This document shows, piece after piece, positions 1 to 8,439 of a stretch of 64,000 nucleotides of DNA (the first letter of the stretch is position 1; every line of letters begins with the position of its first letter). Source of the stretch: Woeseia sp037968755 (GTDB lineage Bacteria; Pseudomonadota; Gammaproteobacteria; Steroidobacterales; Woeseiaceae); contig JBBKWB010000005.1 of assembly GCA_037968755.1 (NCBI GenBank), forward strand, positions 31,592 to 95,591, in the 5' to 3' direction. The notes beneath the pieces were generated by a model. It was not told the origin of the DNA. It searched no databases and saw nothing but the letters and a program-made list of their open reading frames with translations. The translations under genes and the position numbers were made by a program.

Positions 1-1
1 G

Positions 2-397
2 CGCGACCTTGAGCGACGCATCGAACGACTGGACGGTTTCGCAAAGCGCGAAGTCGAAAAGCTCGCCGAGCAGTTAAAAGCGGAACGCAAGGACAGAGTC
101 GCGGATGGCAAGAAAGGCTCCGGAGAACTCAATGAGTTTTCCGACCAGGTTGAGAGCTGGTTTGCCGAAGTTGAAGAAAAACTCGAATCCGAGACCAAAG
201 ATATTCGCGAATCTATTCACGAACAGGGCAATGACCTGACCGCGCTACTGCGCCAGGCCCAGGAGCAATTGCAGGCAAGCCTGGAACAAGAGACAGGCCA
301 GTTGGCGGACAGCAAGGTGGCTCGCGAAGATCTCTCCGCGCTGCTAACTGAAGTCGCGATGCGCCTCAACAAAGATTTCAAGCTGCCGAAGGCGTGA
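2..397 (+). CDS. Coiled-coil protein, C-terminal part (cut by window start)
   Basis: An open frame enters from the left edge and ends at TGA 395-397, giving 131 residues. The visible part is almost entirely charged and helical, with heptad-like Leu, Glu, Lys and Gln runs (for example ERRIERLDGF, LTALLRQAQEQLQ), as in long coiled-coil or apolipoprotein-like proteins. No enzyme motif, membrane segment or signal is visible in this part. It ends 25 bases before the GTG of the OmpA-domain gene, so it is probably the preceding gene of the same operon and may be a structural or adaptor partner of that system. The N-terminus and total length are unknown. Confidence 0.75.
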   Translation, partial: RDLERRIERLDGFAKREVEKLAEQLKAERKDRVADGKKGSGELNEFSDQVESWFAEVEEKLESETKDIRESIHEQGNDLTALLRQAQEQLQASLEQETGQLADSKVAREDLSALLTEVAMRLNKDFKLPKA

Positions 398-422
398 GCC
401 TCCGGGGTAGCGGAACCTGCCC

Positions 423-2126
423 GTGAACGACCTCGACGAACTGAAGAACCTCTTGTTCGGTGCCGAGAAGCAGGTGCTGGATTCAATACAGGAACGCGTT
501 CAGCTGCCGGAGGCCCGTGCTGCAGACATTGCGGCCGTATTGCCCGAAGCGGTACGTCTCAGCGACCGCGAGAATGAGCAGCTCGTCGAATCACTGAAAC
601 ACCCGGTCGGCAAAGTGTTGCGGCAATCGTTCCGGGAATCACCACAAGAATTCGGCGATGCCCTGTATCCGGTTATGGGCCCCGCGATTCGTAAGTCGAT
701 CGCGCACACTCTAAAAGCATTCGCACAACAGATAAACCAGACGCTCGAATACAGCCTCACGTTGAAAGGCCTCAGCTGGCGATTGAAGGCAGCGCGCGCC
801 GGCATCCCATTTGCCAGCTACATCATCCAGCAATCACTGCTGTATCGGGTCGAACAGGCATACCTGATCAGCCGCGAGAACGGCTTATTGATCAGCCACG
901 TACACCACGATGCATCCCACATCAAAGACAGTGATGCAGTATCGGCAATGTTCACGGCGATCCAGGATTTCGTGAAAGAGTCCTTCTCACCAGATCGCAC
1001 TGGTCGTCTTGAAACAGCCGACATGGGCGAATTCACACTGTGGGCAGTGCACGGTCCGCATGCATTGCTGGTTTGCGTGATTCGCGGCACTCCGCCACAT
1101 GAGTTACGCAACGACTTAAGCTCGAAACTCGAGCAACTACACTTTCGTTACGGCAATGCTATTCGCGAGTACGCAGGTGATACCGGAAGCGTGGCAGGCG
1201 TTGACGAAGACTTACAACGATGCCTGGCCTTCGAGGCGACGCGGCCAGTTGAATACAAGAAGAAAATTAACTGGCCATTGCTGATCGCACTGTGTGTGCT
1301 TATTGGTCTCGCCGCTTACGCTGCCTGGACAAGCTGGCAAAACGCACAGCGGTTACAGCAATTGCAGACTGTGGTCGACGCGACACCGGGGCTGTATGTC
1401 GGTGACATCAAAAAAGTTGGGAATCAATTTATCCTGCACGGCATGCGCGACCCGCTCGCAGACAATCTTGATGCAATCGCGGCGCGCGCTGGCCTCGATC
1501 CCGGTCAAGTCACCGGCCAACTTCGGCCCTACCAGTCACTCGATGAGAGCATTCGGCTGCAACGCGCTCGCGCCGCGCTGGCACCGGCGGTCGAAACCCG
1601 AATTGATCTCAAAGATAATACTCTGATGGTAACCGGGCAGGCCTCCGCGACCTGGATCAAGGCGGCCAGCGACAAGGCCGCAATACTGGATCTCGGCTGG
1701 CCGCTCAGTTTCGACGAACTGGCGCCGACTGAGTGGGAGCAGCTCTCAACGCGTGCGGCCGAACTGCAAAACACCCGCCTGTATTTTGCGAGCGATGCCG
1801 AGCTGGTGCCCGCAAGCCAGGCCTCGCTTGCAGCGATTAGCTCCCGCTTCGCCGAGCTTGCCGCCAGTGCCGCCAACCTGTCCGCAACGCTGCGCATTAC
1901 AGTGACCGGCTACACGGACGGCATAGGCAGCAGCGACTATAACCAGCAATTGGCTGATGAGCGCGCGGCCGTCATTCGCCGGGCTTTGCTGGCAGCTGGC
2001 GTCAGCGAAGACCTGGTACATACCGAGCGCGGCATTCCGGATGCCGGCAGCAACGACATAAGCCCGGAATTACGCAGAGCGAGCATCCGGATTCAACTCA
2101 ATGCTCCGAATCCGACGACCCGATGA
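423..2126 (+). CDS. Membrane-anchored OmpA-domain protein with longin/Roadblock-like cytosolic region
   Basis: A 567-residue protein starting at GTG 423. One hydrophobic segment at about 284-304 (WPLLIALCVLIGLAAYAAW) is preceded by a Lys-rich stretch (EYKKK), so residues 1-280 should be cytosolic and 305-567 periplasmic. The C-terminal region (about 450-560) has the OmpA peptidoglycan-binding pattern: VTGYTDGIGSSDYNQQLADE, then repeated Arg/Ala helices and RRASIRIQL. Residues about 140-250 (AYLISRENGLLISHV, a following AMFTAIQDFVKESF, then LLVCVIRGTPPHELR) have the strand-helix-strand rhythm of longin or Roadblock domains, which are common GTPase platforms; this is inference from pattern only. 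The stop overlaps the start of the small GTPase as ATGA, so the two are probably made together. It may link peptidoglycan to a cytosolic GTPase switch. Confidence 0.85.
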   Translation: MNDLDELKNLLFGAEKQVLDSIQERVQLPEARAADIAAVLPEAVRLSDRENEQLVESLKHPVGKVLRQSFRESPQEFGDALYPVMGPAIRKSIAHTLKAFAQQINQTLEYSLTLKGLSWRLKAARAGIPFASYIIQQSLLYRVEQAYLISRENGLLISHVHHDASHIKDSDAVSAMFTAIQDFVKESFSPDRTGRLETADMGEFTLWAVHGPHALLVCVIRGTPPHELRNDLSSKLEQLHFRYGNAIREYAGDTGSVAGVDEDLQRCLAFEATRPVEYKKKINWPLLIALCVLIGLAAYAAWTSWQNAQRLQQLQTVVDATPGLYVGDIKKVGNQFILHGMRDPLADNLDAIAARAGLDPGQVTGQLRPYQSLDESIRLQRARAALAPAVETRIDLKDNTLMVTGQASATWIKAASDKAAILDLGWPLSFDELAPTEWEQLSTRAAELQNTRLYFASDAELVPASQASLAAISSRFAELAASAANLSATLRITVTGYTDGIGSSDYNQQLADERAAVIRRALLAAGVSEDLVHTERGIPDAGSNDISPELRRASIRIQLNAPNPTTR

Positions 2127-2650
2127 GCGCATTCACAGCAAAAATATGCATCGTTGGTGACTTTGCCGTGGGCAAAACCAGTTCGATAGAGCGCTTTGTG
2201 AATCAGCAATTCTCCGAAAAATACCTGACCACGATCGGCGTCAAGGTGGACACTAAAGACGTGCGCCTGAACAACCTGAACAGCGATCTCAAACTGGTTA
2301 TATGGGACGTTGCCGGTACCGAACGATTTGGCGCTCTTGAATTCTCCTATCTGCGAGGTGCCGCCGGCTGCCTGCTGGTTGCAGACGGTACCCGGGCACG
2401 CACCGTGCACGCAGCACTCCATCTTAAAAAGCAGATCGAAGAACGTTACGGCAAGATGCCGTTCGTGTTCATGCTCAACAAGAGCGATCTGCGTTCTGCC
2501 TGGGACGTCAATGAGGCCAACCTCACCGAACTCACAGCGGCATGCCCGGACTTTTTTGAGACCAGTGCGAAGACCGGTAAAAATGTGGAGCGAGCCATAG
2601 AGAAACTGGCCGAACGCATCGCGCAGAACGAATTGTCGGCACAGGTATGA
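2123..2650 (+). CDS. Rab/Ras-like small GTPase
   Basis: A 175-residue single-domain GTPase with all five G boxes: P-loop GDFAVGKTS (12-20), switch I Thr at 36-37 in TTIGV, G3 WDVAGTE (61-67), G4 NKSD (119-122) and G5 ETSAKTG (146-152). The WD.AG.E form of G3 and the SAK of G5 are those of Rab/Ras rather than TrmE/Era-type GTPases. The residue that in Rab/Ras is the catalytic Gln (WDTAGQE) is Thr66 here, so intrinsic hydrolysis may be slow or depend on a partner. There is no C-terminal prenylation Cys, so membrane recruitment would have to come from a partner such as the upstream longin-like protein. Both ends overlap neighbours by ATGA (2123-2126 and 2647-2650), a tight translational coupling. 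Confidence 0.93.
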   Translation: MSAFTAKICIVGDFAVGKTSSIERFVNQQFSEKYLTTIGVKVDTKDVRLNNLNSDLKLVIWDVAGTERFGALEFSYLRGAAGCLLVADGTRARTVHAALHLKKQIEERYGKMPFVFMLNKSDLRSAWDVNEANLTELTAACPDFFETSAKTGKNVERAIEKLAERIAQNELSAQV

Positions 2651-4218
2651 GCCTTGCCGACGAAATTGCCGCGTACTTGCAGGATTCTTTTGTAGAACGC
2701 CACCAACCATTTTGTATTTGTGTTGACGATAGCTACCGACTTACCGACTGGTGGGGCAGCGGGGCACAATTCGGTTTCAGCGATTTGCAACGCGGCCATG
2801 ACATGCAGACGCTGGCGCCATTCCTGATCGGCAACCTGTCCTCAGAACCCGTGATCCTCCCGGTAGTCTCGACACCGCATACCGGCCCTGTCGAAGTGCA
2901 CATATTGCCTCACGGCAATGACCATTTCGTATTGCTGCTCTCGAAAGAAGATGATCACGCCGCCACCCTGGTGCGCCAGCAGACAGCGAACGAAGTTCGC
3001 CTGATGCATGCGCATCAGCAAAAGCTGATTCGCAAGCAACGTGAACTGATTGCGGAACTGATCGAGACGAAGGCGGAACTGGAGTTACGCCGCCTGGAAG
3101 CCGAACGGGCCAACCTGGCGAAAGGTCGCTTCATCGCGATGATGTCGCACGAATTTCGTACACCGCTGAGTTCGATAATCAGCTATGCGGACAGGATCCT
3201 GGAGCCGGACTGCGATGCGACCTCAGCGCAGGAATCAGCCAACTCTATATCCCGCGCGTCGCGGCATATGCACGACATGGTCAACACAGTCCTCGACGAT
3301 GCGCGGCTCGAAGCAGGCCGCAAGACGCTGCACGAACGCCCTTTTGACTTGCGCTCACTGGCTGACGACCTGAGTGCGATCATCGCGCCGCTTGCGGCCG
3401 AGAAAGCACTATCGTTTGCAGCCCGAATCACTGCACAAGCACCGGAATGCGTCAACGCAGACGACGGTTGTCTGCGCCAGATACTTTTGAATCTGCTTGG
3501 CAACGCGGTGAAATTCAGCGACTCGGGCCAGGTGGCTTTGGTCATTGACTGGGCAGCAGGCCAGTTGACGTGCAGCGTTACTGACAACGGACCCGGTATC
3601 GCGCTGGCCGATCAGGAACGCCTGTTTCAGGCTTTCGAACGCGGCGAACAGCACGAGTCCAGCCGCGAAGGCAGTGGTCTCGGTCTTGCGATTTCACTCA
3701 AACTTGCTGAAGCGATGCGCGGCAGGCTGGAAATGGATACTGACGTCGGCAAGGGCTGCCGAATGATTGTCTCCGTCCCCGCACCGGCAGTGGAACGCCG
3801 CAGTTCGGAAGATGACGCCTTGTCACCGCCCGACGTCCGCCTGCAGGCGCGCAGCCCGGCCGTTATTCTCATTTGCGACGATGATCAGGATATGCGCGCG
3901 ATCCATGAGTACTACCTGGGTCGCGCCGGCTACGAGCTGCTGATGGCAGGCGACGGCCAGACTGCCGTCGACATTGCCCTTGCCCAACACCCGGACCTCG
4001 TTGTTCTGGATATCAACACGCCGGGATTGAACGGGATTGAGGCTGCAACATTACTACGACGACGGGGGTTTACAGCGCCAATCGTCGCGCTGACAGCGTC
4101 GGATGCCAGCAAGCTCGACCCGGAGCTGTTCGCCGTTCGGCTACGCAAGCCTTTGCGCATGCCTGATCTGCTCGACAAATTGAATGACTTGCTGCGATCG
4201 AGCGAAGTTCACATTTGA
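2647..4218 (+). CDS. Soluble hybrid histidine kinase with C-terminal receiver
   Basis: A 523-residue protein without membrane segments. Residues 1-105 are an unassigned sensor region, possibly PAS-like (CVDDSYRLTDWWG). A coiled-coil (115-160) leads into the H-box AMMSHEFRTPLSSI with phospho-acceptor His168. The ATPase core shows the N-box (LLNLLGNAVKF), G1 (DNGPGI) and G2 (GSGLGLAIS). The receiver domain (about 400-520) has the acidic pocket DDD, the phosphorylatable Asp in VVLDINTPGLNG and the conserved Lys in RLRKPL. Its ATG overlaps the GTPase stop, so GTPase state and kinase activity are likely linked. There is no HTH or other DNA-binding output, so phosphate probably passes to an unseen partner. 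Confidence 0.93.
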   Translation: MSLADEIAAYLQDSFVERHQPFCICVDDSYRLTDWWGSGAQFGFSDLQRGHDMQTLAPFLIGNLSSEPVILPVVSTPHTGPVEVHILPHGNDHFVLLLSKEDDHAATLVRQQTANEVRLMHAHQQKLIRKQRELIAELIETKAELELRRLEAERANLAKGRFIAMMSHEFRTPLSSIISYADRILEPDCDATSAQESANSISRASRHMHDMVNTVLDDARLEAGRKTLHERPFDLRSLADDLSAIIAPLAAEKALSFAARITAQAPECVNADDGCLRQILLNLLGNAVKFSDSGQVALVIDWAAGQLTCSVTDNGPGIALADQERLFQAFERGEQHESSREGSGLGLAISLKLAEAMRGRLEMDTDVGKGCRMIVSVPAPAVERRSSEDDALSPPDVRLQARSPAVILICDDDQDMRAIHEYYLGRAGYELLMAGDGQTAVDIALAQHPDLVVLDINTPGLNGIEAATLLRRRGFTAPIVALTASDASKLDPELFAVRLRKPLRMPDLLDKLNDLLRSSEVHI

Positions 4219-4328
4219 CAGCGCTGGGTTCTACTTGTCACAGATTGTTAAAATTTGTGGCATGCGTTACACGATCCTGCAGACAACTATACAATCCGGC
4301 GCAGATCGGAATATCCGGCAGGAAAACA

Positions 4329-4425
4329 ATGATCCGTGGCGCCACATAGTGGCCAACTGCGATAAATATCAACGTAAATGATCCGTGGCACCACGCTCTG
4401 GCCTGCTGCGGCAAATATCAATGTA
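4329..4425. repeat. Imperfect 48-bp tandem duplication in the mscL leader
   Basis: Two 48-base units, 4329-4376 and 4378-4425, each begin ATGATCCGTGGC and end AAATATCAA(C/T)GTA, with 38 of 48 positions identical. The motif GGAAAACAATG occurs both just before unit 1 (4321-4331) and at the mscL start (4429-4439), so the ribosome-binding region itself seems to be part of the duplicated block. The duplication lies wholly in the untranslated leader of mscL. It may create an alternative mRNA structure or just be a decayed tandem duplication. Confidence 0.85.
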
Positions 4426-4435
4426 GGGGAAAACA

Positions 4436-4852
4436 ATGTTAGATGAGTTCAAGAAATTCGCTATGCGCGGTAATGTCGTCGACATGGCAGTCGGTATTAT
4501 CATCGGCGCCGCATTCGGCAAAATCGTTGCCTCCTTGGTTAACGACGTCATCATGCCGCCAATCGGCCTGGCGATGGGTGGTGTTGATTTCAGCCAGTTA
4601 TTTTTCAACCTGACGAACCAGGAGTACGCAACCCTCACAGCTGCCCAGGAAGCGGGTGCCGCTACGATCAACTACGGCATGTTCCTGAATGCCACCGTCA
4701 ATTTCGTCATCGTTGCCTTCGCCATATTCATGATGATTAGAGGCATGAACTCGATGAAGAGGAAGGAAGAAGCAGCACCAGCAGAGCCGCCGAAACCGTC
4801 TGCTGAGGTCGAGTTGCTGACCGAGATTCGTGACTCCCTGAAAACTCGCTAA
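4436..4852 (+). CDS. mscL: Large-conductance mechanosensitive channel MscL
   Basis: 138 residues, the normal MscL length. The N-terminal helix and first pore helix are classical: LDEFKKFAMRGNVVDMAVG, then GIIIGAAFGKIVASLVNDVIMPPIG. TM2 (VNFVIVAFAIFMMIRGMN) and a charged C-terminal helix (ELLTEIRDSLK) follow. It forms a homopentameric inner-membrane pore that opens under high membrane tension to release solutes during osmotic downshock. The start ATG follows GGGGAAAACA. It stands alone between the GTPase operon and a strong terminator; its leader carries the 48-bp duplication. Confidence 0.97.
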   Translation: MLDEFKKFAMRGNVVDMAVGIIIGAAFGKIVASLVNDVIMPPIGLAMGGVDFSQLFFNLTNQEYATLTAAQEAGAATINYGMFLNATVNFVIVAFAIFMMIRGMNSMKRKEEAAPAEPPKPSAEVELLTEIRDSLKTR

Positions 4853-4876
4853 GCGTTTTCAGAAGCCATCGAACTA

Positions 4877-4911
4877 AAAGGGCCCCGCCGATCTGGCGGG
4901 GCCTTTTTTTT
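4877..4911 (+). terminator. Rho-independent terminator after mscL
   Basis: A 9-bp GC-rich stem, GGCCCCGCC / GGCGGGGCC, closed by a short loop (GATCT) and followed by eight T (4904-4911). It lies 29 bases after the mscL stop codon. The preceding AAAA run (4876-4879) could let it work weakly on the other strand for the leftward gene ending at 4964. Confidence 0.93.
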
Positions 4912-4963
4912 GATCGCGAGAAAAGCTCGCCATAACGACCGCGCACGAATCGGCGGCCGACGC

Positions 4964-6178
4964 TTAACTCACGCGGGCTACGGCTTCAGCGACATCGTGT
5001 CCCGTTGCCGCCGCCAGCGTCCAGCCCAGCATTCCGTGCCCGCAGTTTACGAATAGCCCGGGCACTGCCGTGGCTCCGCATAATGGCCGGCCGTTTGGCG
5101 TCATTGGCCGCGATCCGGCCCAGGGCTTAATGTCAGGGCCGCTGTAATCGGCCGCCTGCGGCGCCGTTTCGCGCGCGATTTGTCGGAGCAAGGCGATGCG
5201 TGCAACATCATCCCTGTCGCTGAAACCAACGAAATCAGCGAATCCTGATACGCGCATTTTTTCGCCTAACGGACAGAACAGGATCCGCCGCTTCAGATCG
5301 GTAATGCTGATCGATGGTGAGTTCGGAACGCGCGGTATTGTCATGCTGTAACCGCGCACCGGATAAATGGGCGCAGGTATTCCAGCGGGGCGGAGCACGT
5401 TCGGGCTCTCGGCTCCAAGACAGACCACTACTGCATCTGCCTGCAGCGAGCCCTTGGATGTTTGCACACCCGTCACGCGACCAGCGTTGACATCGATACT
5501 GCTGATCGCTTCCGACAAGCGCAGATTCACGCCGCCATTCTTCTGCAGCCAGTTGCAGAGTTCAGCGGCAAACTTGCATGAGTCACCGACGGCGTCGTGT
5601 GCGGAGTGCAATGCGCCGGCATAGTCACCGCGTAGATCAGCAACCGCCGGTTCAATCTCGCTTGCCTCCGCCACACTCAACAGCGACGTTTCGCATCCGT
5701 GTTTTTGCTTCAGGGCTATGGTCTTTTCAGTCGCAGCGAGATCTGCACCTGCTGGCAACATGACCAGTTTGCCGGCACGCGCATGGGCGAACTCGATTCC
5801 GGTTTGTTCCTCGATCATTGCAAGTCGATTTGCCGAACGCATCGCCAATTGCAGCACTGCCACCGTGTTATCGCGCGCTTTGCGGGTCGTGCACTGGCCG
5901 AGAAACCGTATGCCCCAGCCCAGCACGGACGGTTGCTCCAGCAACCTGACCCTTATGGCCGGATCGCGCGATAACAGCATGCCCGGAATACCGGGCAGGA
6001 AGGACGGGCGTGCCAGCGCATCGGTGAAACTGTACGAAAGCTGGCCGCCGTTAGCGTAGCTGGTAACAGTCGCCACATCGTCTGCACGCTCGACGACGGT
6101 AACGTCATAACCTTTCCGGGATAGCGAATAGGCGCTCGCGATTCCTGCAACCCCTGCGCCGAGAACAACTACATGCAT
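4964..6178 (-). CDS. D-amino-acid dehydrogenase-like FAD oxidoreductase (DadA family)
   Basis: The product is 404 residues from ATG 6178, which has AGGGA eight bases upstream; an upstream in-frame ATG at 6205 would add nine residues ahead of the strand-forming MHVVVLGAG. The N-terminus is the FAD dinucleotide fold VVLGAGVAGIASAYSL with the acidic end VVERADD. Later motifs fit DadA: YANGGQLSYSF, PVRGYSMT, PWAGSRPMTPNGRPLCG and the C-terminal NCGHGMLGWTLAAATG. DadA enzymes oxidise D-amino acids such as D-alanine to 2-oxoacids, passing electrons to the respiratory chain at the inner membrane. There is no alr/dadX racemase nearby, so the exact substrate is open. It is transcribed alone, towards the mscL terminator. 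Confidence 0.88.
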   Translation of the reverse strand: MHVVVLGAGVAGIASAYSLSRKGYDVTVVERADDVATVTSYANGGQLSYSFTDALARPSFLPGIPGMLLSRDPAIRVRLLEQPSVLGWGIRFLGQCTTRKARDNTVAVLQLAMRSANRLAMIEEQTGIEFAHARAGKLVMLPAGADLAATEKTIALKQKHGCETSLLSVAEASEIEPAVADLRGDYAGALHSAHDAVGDSCKFAAELCNWLQKNGGVNLRLSEAISSIDVNAGRVTGVQTSKGSLQADAVVVCLGAESPNVLRPAGIPAPIYPVRGYSMTIPRVPNSPSISITDLKRRILFCPLGEKMRVSGFADFVGFSDRDDVARIALLRQIARETAPQAADYSGPDIKPWAGSRPMTPNGRPLCGATAVPGLFVNCGHGMLGWTLAAATGHDVAEAVARVS

Positions 6179-6308
6179 TGGTATATCCCTGACTGAAGGA
6201 TGCATGTTACTGGCGGAACGACCTCACGCTCAATACAAACATTGCGCGGCCGCGACCGGTTGGCCACTGGTGCGGCGTCCAAAGGGCGAATAGTCAGGTG
6301 ATTTTGCT

Positions 6309-7130
6309 ATGCGATGTTTTGTAATCAGCCTCCCCGGTTCAGTCGATCGACGCGACAGTATTCGCAAGCGGTTTGCGCGGCTACCCATCAACTGGACTTT
6401 CTACGACGCGATCGACCTCAGTACCGACCGCAATCACTATTTTCATCATTGTGATGATCAGCAATTCCTGCTGAATACCGGCCGGACTCCGGACATCGGT
6501 GAAATTGGCTGCTTTGCCAGCCACCTGATGCTGTGGCGCACGTGCCGCTTGCTTAATGAGCCACTGGTCGTATTCGAAGATGATGCAAGCCTGTCACCGC
6601 TGGCGATGGATGGATTGCGGCTGGCACTGCGACACATAGACCGGCTGGGCTTTATTCGCCTGCAGGACAACAGCAAGCGCGCCAGGCTGCCCGTTATCGC
6701 TCAACGCCAGCACAAGATCAGTTATTGTTTGCGTTACCCATTCGGCTCAATGGCGTACGTGATCAGCCCGCAGGTTGCACACCGGTTTATCGAAGAGTCT
6801 TACGTATTCAATGCCCCACTTGATGTTTTCATCAAACGCTATTGGCAGCACGGTCAAGCCCTGTACTCGCTGTCCCCCGGTGTGACAGAACCGAGCGCGC
6901 ATACCGGCACTACTACGATCAGCATGAGGTCTGCTCGTTCGGCTCCAGTAACAGTGCGGCTTGCCCGCTGGTTACGGAAACGACGGGATGCCGGCGCTCG
7001 CGCCGCGTTTAACCTGGGTTGGTTGCAGCGCAACTGGCGACTCGTCCACTGGCGCAATCCGCGGCTGACGTTACCGCGCTCAGAACCGGTAATTGACGGA
7101 CAGGTACAAACCTGCCGGCGTCAGCGTTGA
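6309..7130 (+). CDS. Glycosyltransferase family 25 (LPS biosynthesis type)
   Basis: A 273-residue protein with the GT25 arrangement: N-terminal FVISLPGSVDRRDSIRKRF, then GEIGCFASHLMLW (about 78-90) and the DxD-like VFEDDA (about 103-108). A mid-domain FIRLQDNSKRA and the sequence SMAYVISPQVAHRF follow, as in LgtB/LpsA-type galactosyltransferases. These enzymes add a sugar from a nucleotide donor to lipooligosaccharide core on the cytosolic face of the inner membrane. The C-terminal 70 residues are Arg-rich and variable. No other polysaccharide genes are nearby. Its 3' end overlaps the convergent outer-membrane gene by 51 bases. Confidence 0.88.
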   Translation: MRCFVISLPGSVDRRDSIRKRFARLPINWTFYDAIDLSTDRNHYFHHCDDQQFLLNTGRTPDIGEIGCFASHLMLWRTCRLLNEPLVVFEDDASLSPLAMDGLRLALRHIDRLGFIRLQDNSKRARLPVIAQRQHKISYCLRYPFGSMAYVISPQVAHRFIEESYVFNAPLDVFIKRYWQHGQALYSLSPGVTEPSAHTGTTTISMRSARSAPVTVRLARWLRKRRDAGARAAFNLGWLQRNWRLVHWRNPRLTLPRSEPVIDGQVQTCRRQR

Positions 7131-7658
7131 CACGCGCTGCTCTTCGACACTTGCTTCGTGCCGATAACGGATATCGATGTAATGTCGCTCAACGCGCAGT
7201 GCGGCGCTCATCGACCAGTGCTCGCCCAGTTGCCGAATGCCGCCGAGCGCCGTGGTGAGATGCACCTGGGTACCCGAAACCAGCGCTGCAGTATTCTGCA
7301 AGCTGTAGCCCTGGGGCAGGCCAGCGGCAAGACCTGCCGACCAGAACCAGTCGAGTCCCTCGTAGCGACTTGGCACTCGACGACCCATGGCAGCGCCAAG
7401 GACCAGTGAATGAAACTGTGGCCGGGCAACGGCGGAAGCCAGCGTGGATGGCTCATAGTAGTAATTATCGAGCGTCCCGGTGGCAAACCAGCCATTGTTG
7501 AGGCGCATGCTGAGTGCCAGCCCGGCCCCGTACATATCGCCGCTCGCATGCATCGCGTTCACGCGTACGCTGACGGTAACCGGCCGCTCTGCCGCCGCCG
7601 CGCCCGCCACAGCCAGCGTCGAGGCAATGACAGCGACGATTCCTCGTTTGTAGCTCAC
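7080..7658 (-). CDS. Putative outer-membrane beta-barrel protein
   Basis: About 192 residues from GTG 7658, chosen because GGAGG lies nine bases upstream; the longer frame to 7706 would put a charged 16-residue extension before the signal. The N-terminus YKRGIVAVIASTLAVAGAAAAE is a clear Sec signal peptide. The rest is made of alternating hydrophobic/polar strands rich in Tyr, Gly and Ser, and ends YLSVNYRF with the C-terminal Phe used by the BAM machinery. Similar small barrels include OmpW-like and acyloxyacyl-hydrolase-like proteins, but no catalytic motif was found, so the function is unknown. It converges on, and overlaps, the glycosyltransferase gene. Confidence 0.72.
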   Translation of the reverse strand: MSYKRGIVAVIASTLAVAGAAAAERPVTVSVRVNAMHASGDMYGAGLALSMRLNNGWFATGTLDNYYYEPSTLASAVARPQFHSLVLGAAMGRRVPSRYEGLDWFWSAGLAAGLPQGYSLQNTAALVSGTQVHLTTALGGIRQLGEHWSMSAALRVERHYIDIRYRHEASVEEQRVSTLTPAGLYLSVNYRF

Positions 7659-7809
7659 GACATAATGCCTCCACTTCGTTCTGTGGAGTTGGACGCTGCA
7701 AGGCATCGAAACCGGTCAGGAGCAGGGGGCAGGACAGGCGCGATATGATGTGGCCCTCGTTTCGACGATCCGGCGCGACCGGAATTACAGTGAGTAGCGT
7801 CTAAAGGCC

Positions 7810-8439
7810 ATGGCCGCCAGCAAAGCAGAGATTATCTACGCCGAAGACCGGCAGCTTGCCAGACGCGTGCTGGCGGGCGACGAGGCCGCATTTCAGACAT
7901 TTTTCGATGACAACTATGGTCGCCTGTATCGCTTCGCGCTCGGCCGACTCGGCGGTGATGAAAGCGCGGCGGAAGACGTTGTCCAACATTGCTTTTCGAA
8001 AGCATTGCAGAAGCTGGCAAGCTACAAGGCCGAATCGCAGCTGCATACCTGGCTTTGTGCTATCTGTCGCAATGACATTGCCGACTGGTACCGCAAGCAG
8101 GGACGATACGAGCAGCGCATAGTTTTAGCGGAAGACCTGCCGGGTTTGCGTGCGGCGATGGATTCGTTCCGCGCATCCGAAGACGACGAACCGGCGCGCC
8201 AGTTCCAGCGCCTGGAAGCGAGCCGCCTGATCCAGGTGGCGTTGGATCGATTGCCGCCCAGGTATGGCAATGCCCTGGAATGGAAATACGTGGAAGGCTA
8301 TTCCTCCAGGGAAGTGGCCGAACGACTGGAGATTGGTTACGAAGCCGCGCAATCCCTGTTGGCCCGCGCCAAGCGCGCGTTCGCGGAAGCCTATTCAGAA
8401 TTAAGCGATGCCGCGTTGAATCCCGGGGCACCGAGGTGA
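7810..8439 (+). CDS. ECF sigma factor, FecI-like
   Basis: 209 residues with region 2 (about 30-100: FFDDNYGRLYRFALGRLGGDESAAEDVVQ then HTWLCAICRNDIADWYR) and region 4 (about 140-200: LDRLPPRYGNALEWKYVEGYSSREVAERL then an HTH ending LLARAKRAF). There is no N-terminal sensory domain. The stop TGA overlaps the GTG start of the FecR-like gene (8436-8439), and a TonB receptor follows, so this is the sigma of a cell-surface signalling cassette. It probably directs RNA polymerase to the receptor gene when the ligand is bound outside. Confidence 0.93.
   Translation: MAASKAEIIYAEDRQLARRVLAGDEAAFQTFFDDNYGRLYRFALGRLGGDESAAEDVVQHCFSKALQKLASYKAESQLHTWLCAICRNDIADWYRKQGRYEQRIVLAEDLPGLRAAMDSFRASEDDEPARQFQRLEASRLIQVALDRLPPRYGNALEWKYVEGYSSREVAERLEIGYEAAQSLLARAKRAFAEAYSELSDAALNPGAPR

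Noticed and set aside
4321..4439. Insertion-sequence remnant before mscL
   Set aside because: No terminal inverted repeats, no transposase fragment, and the duplicated unit is only 48 bases.
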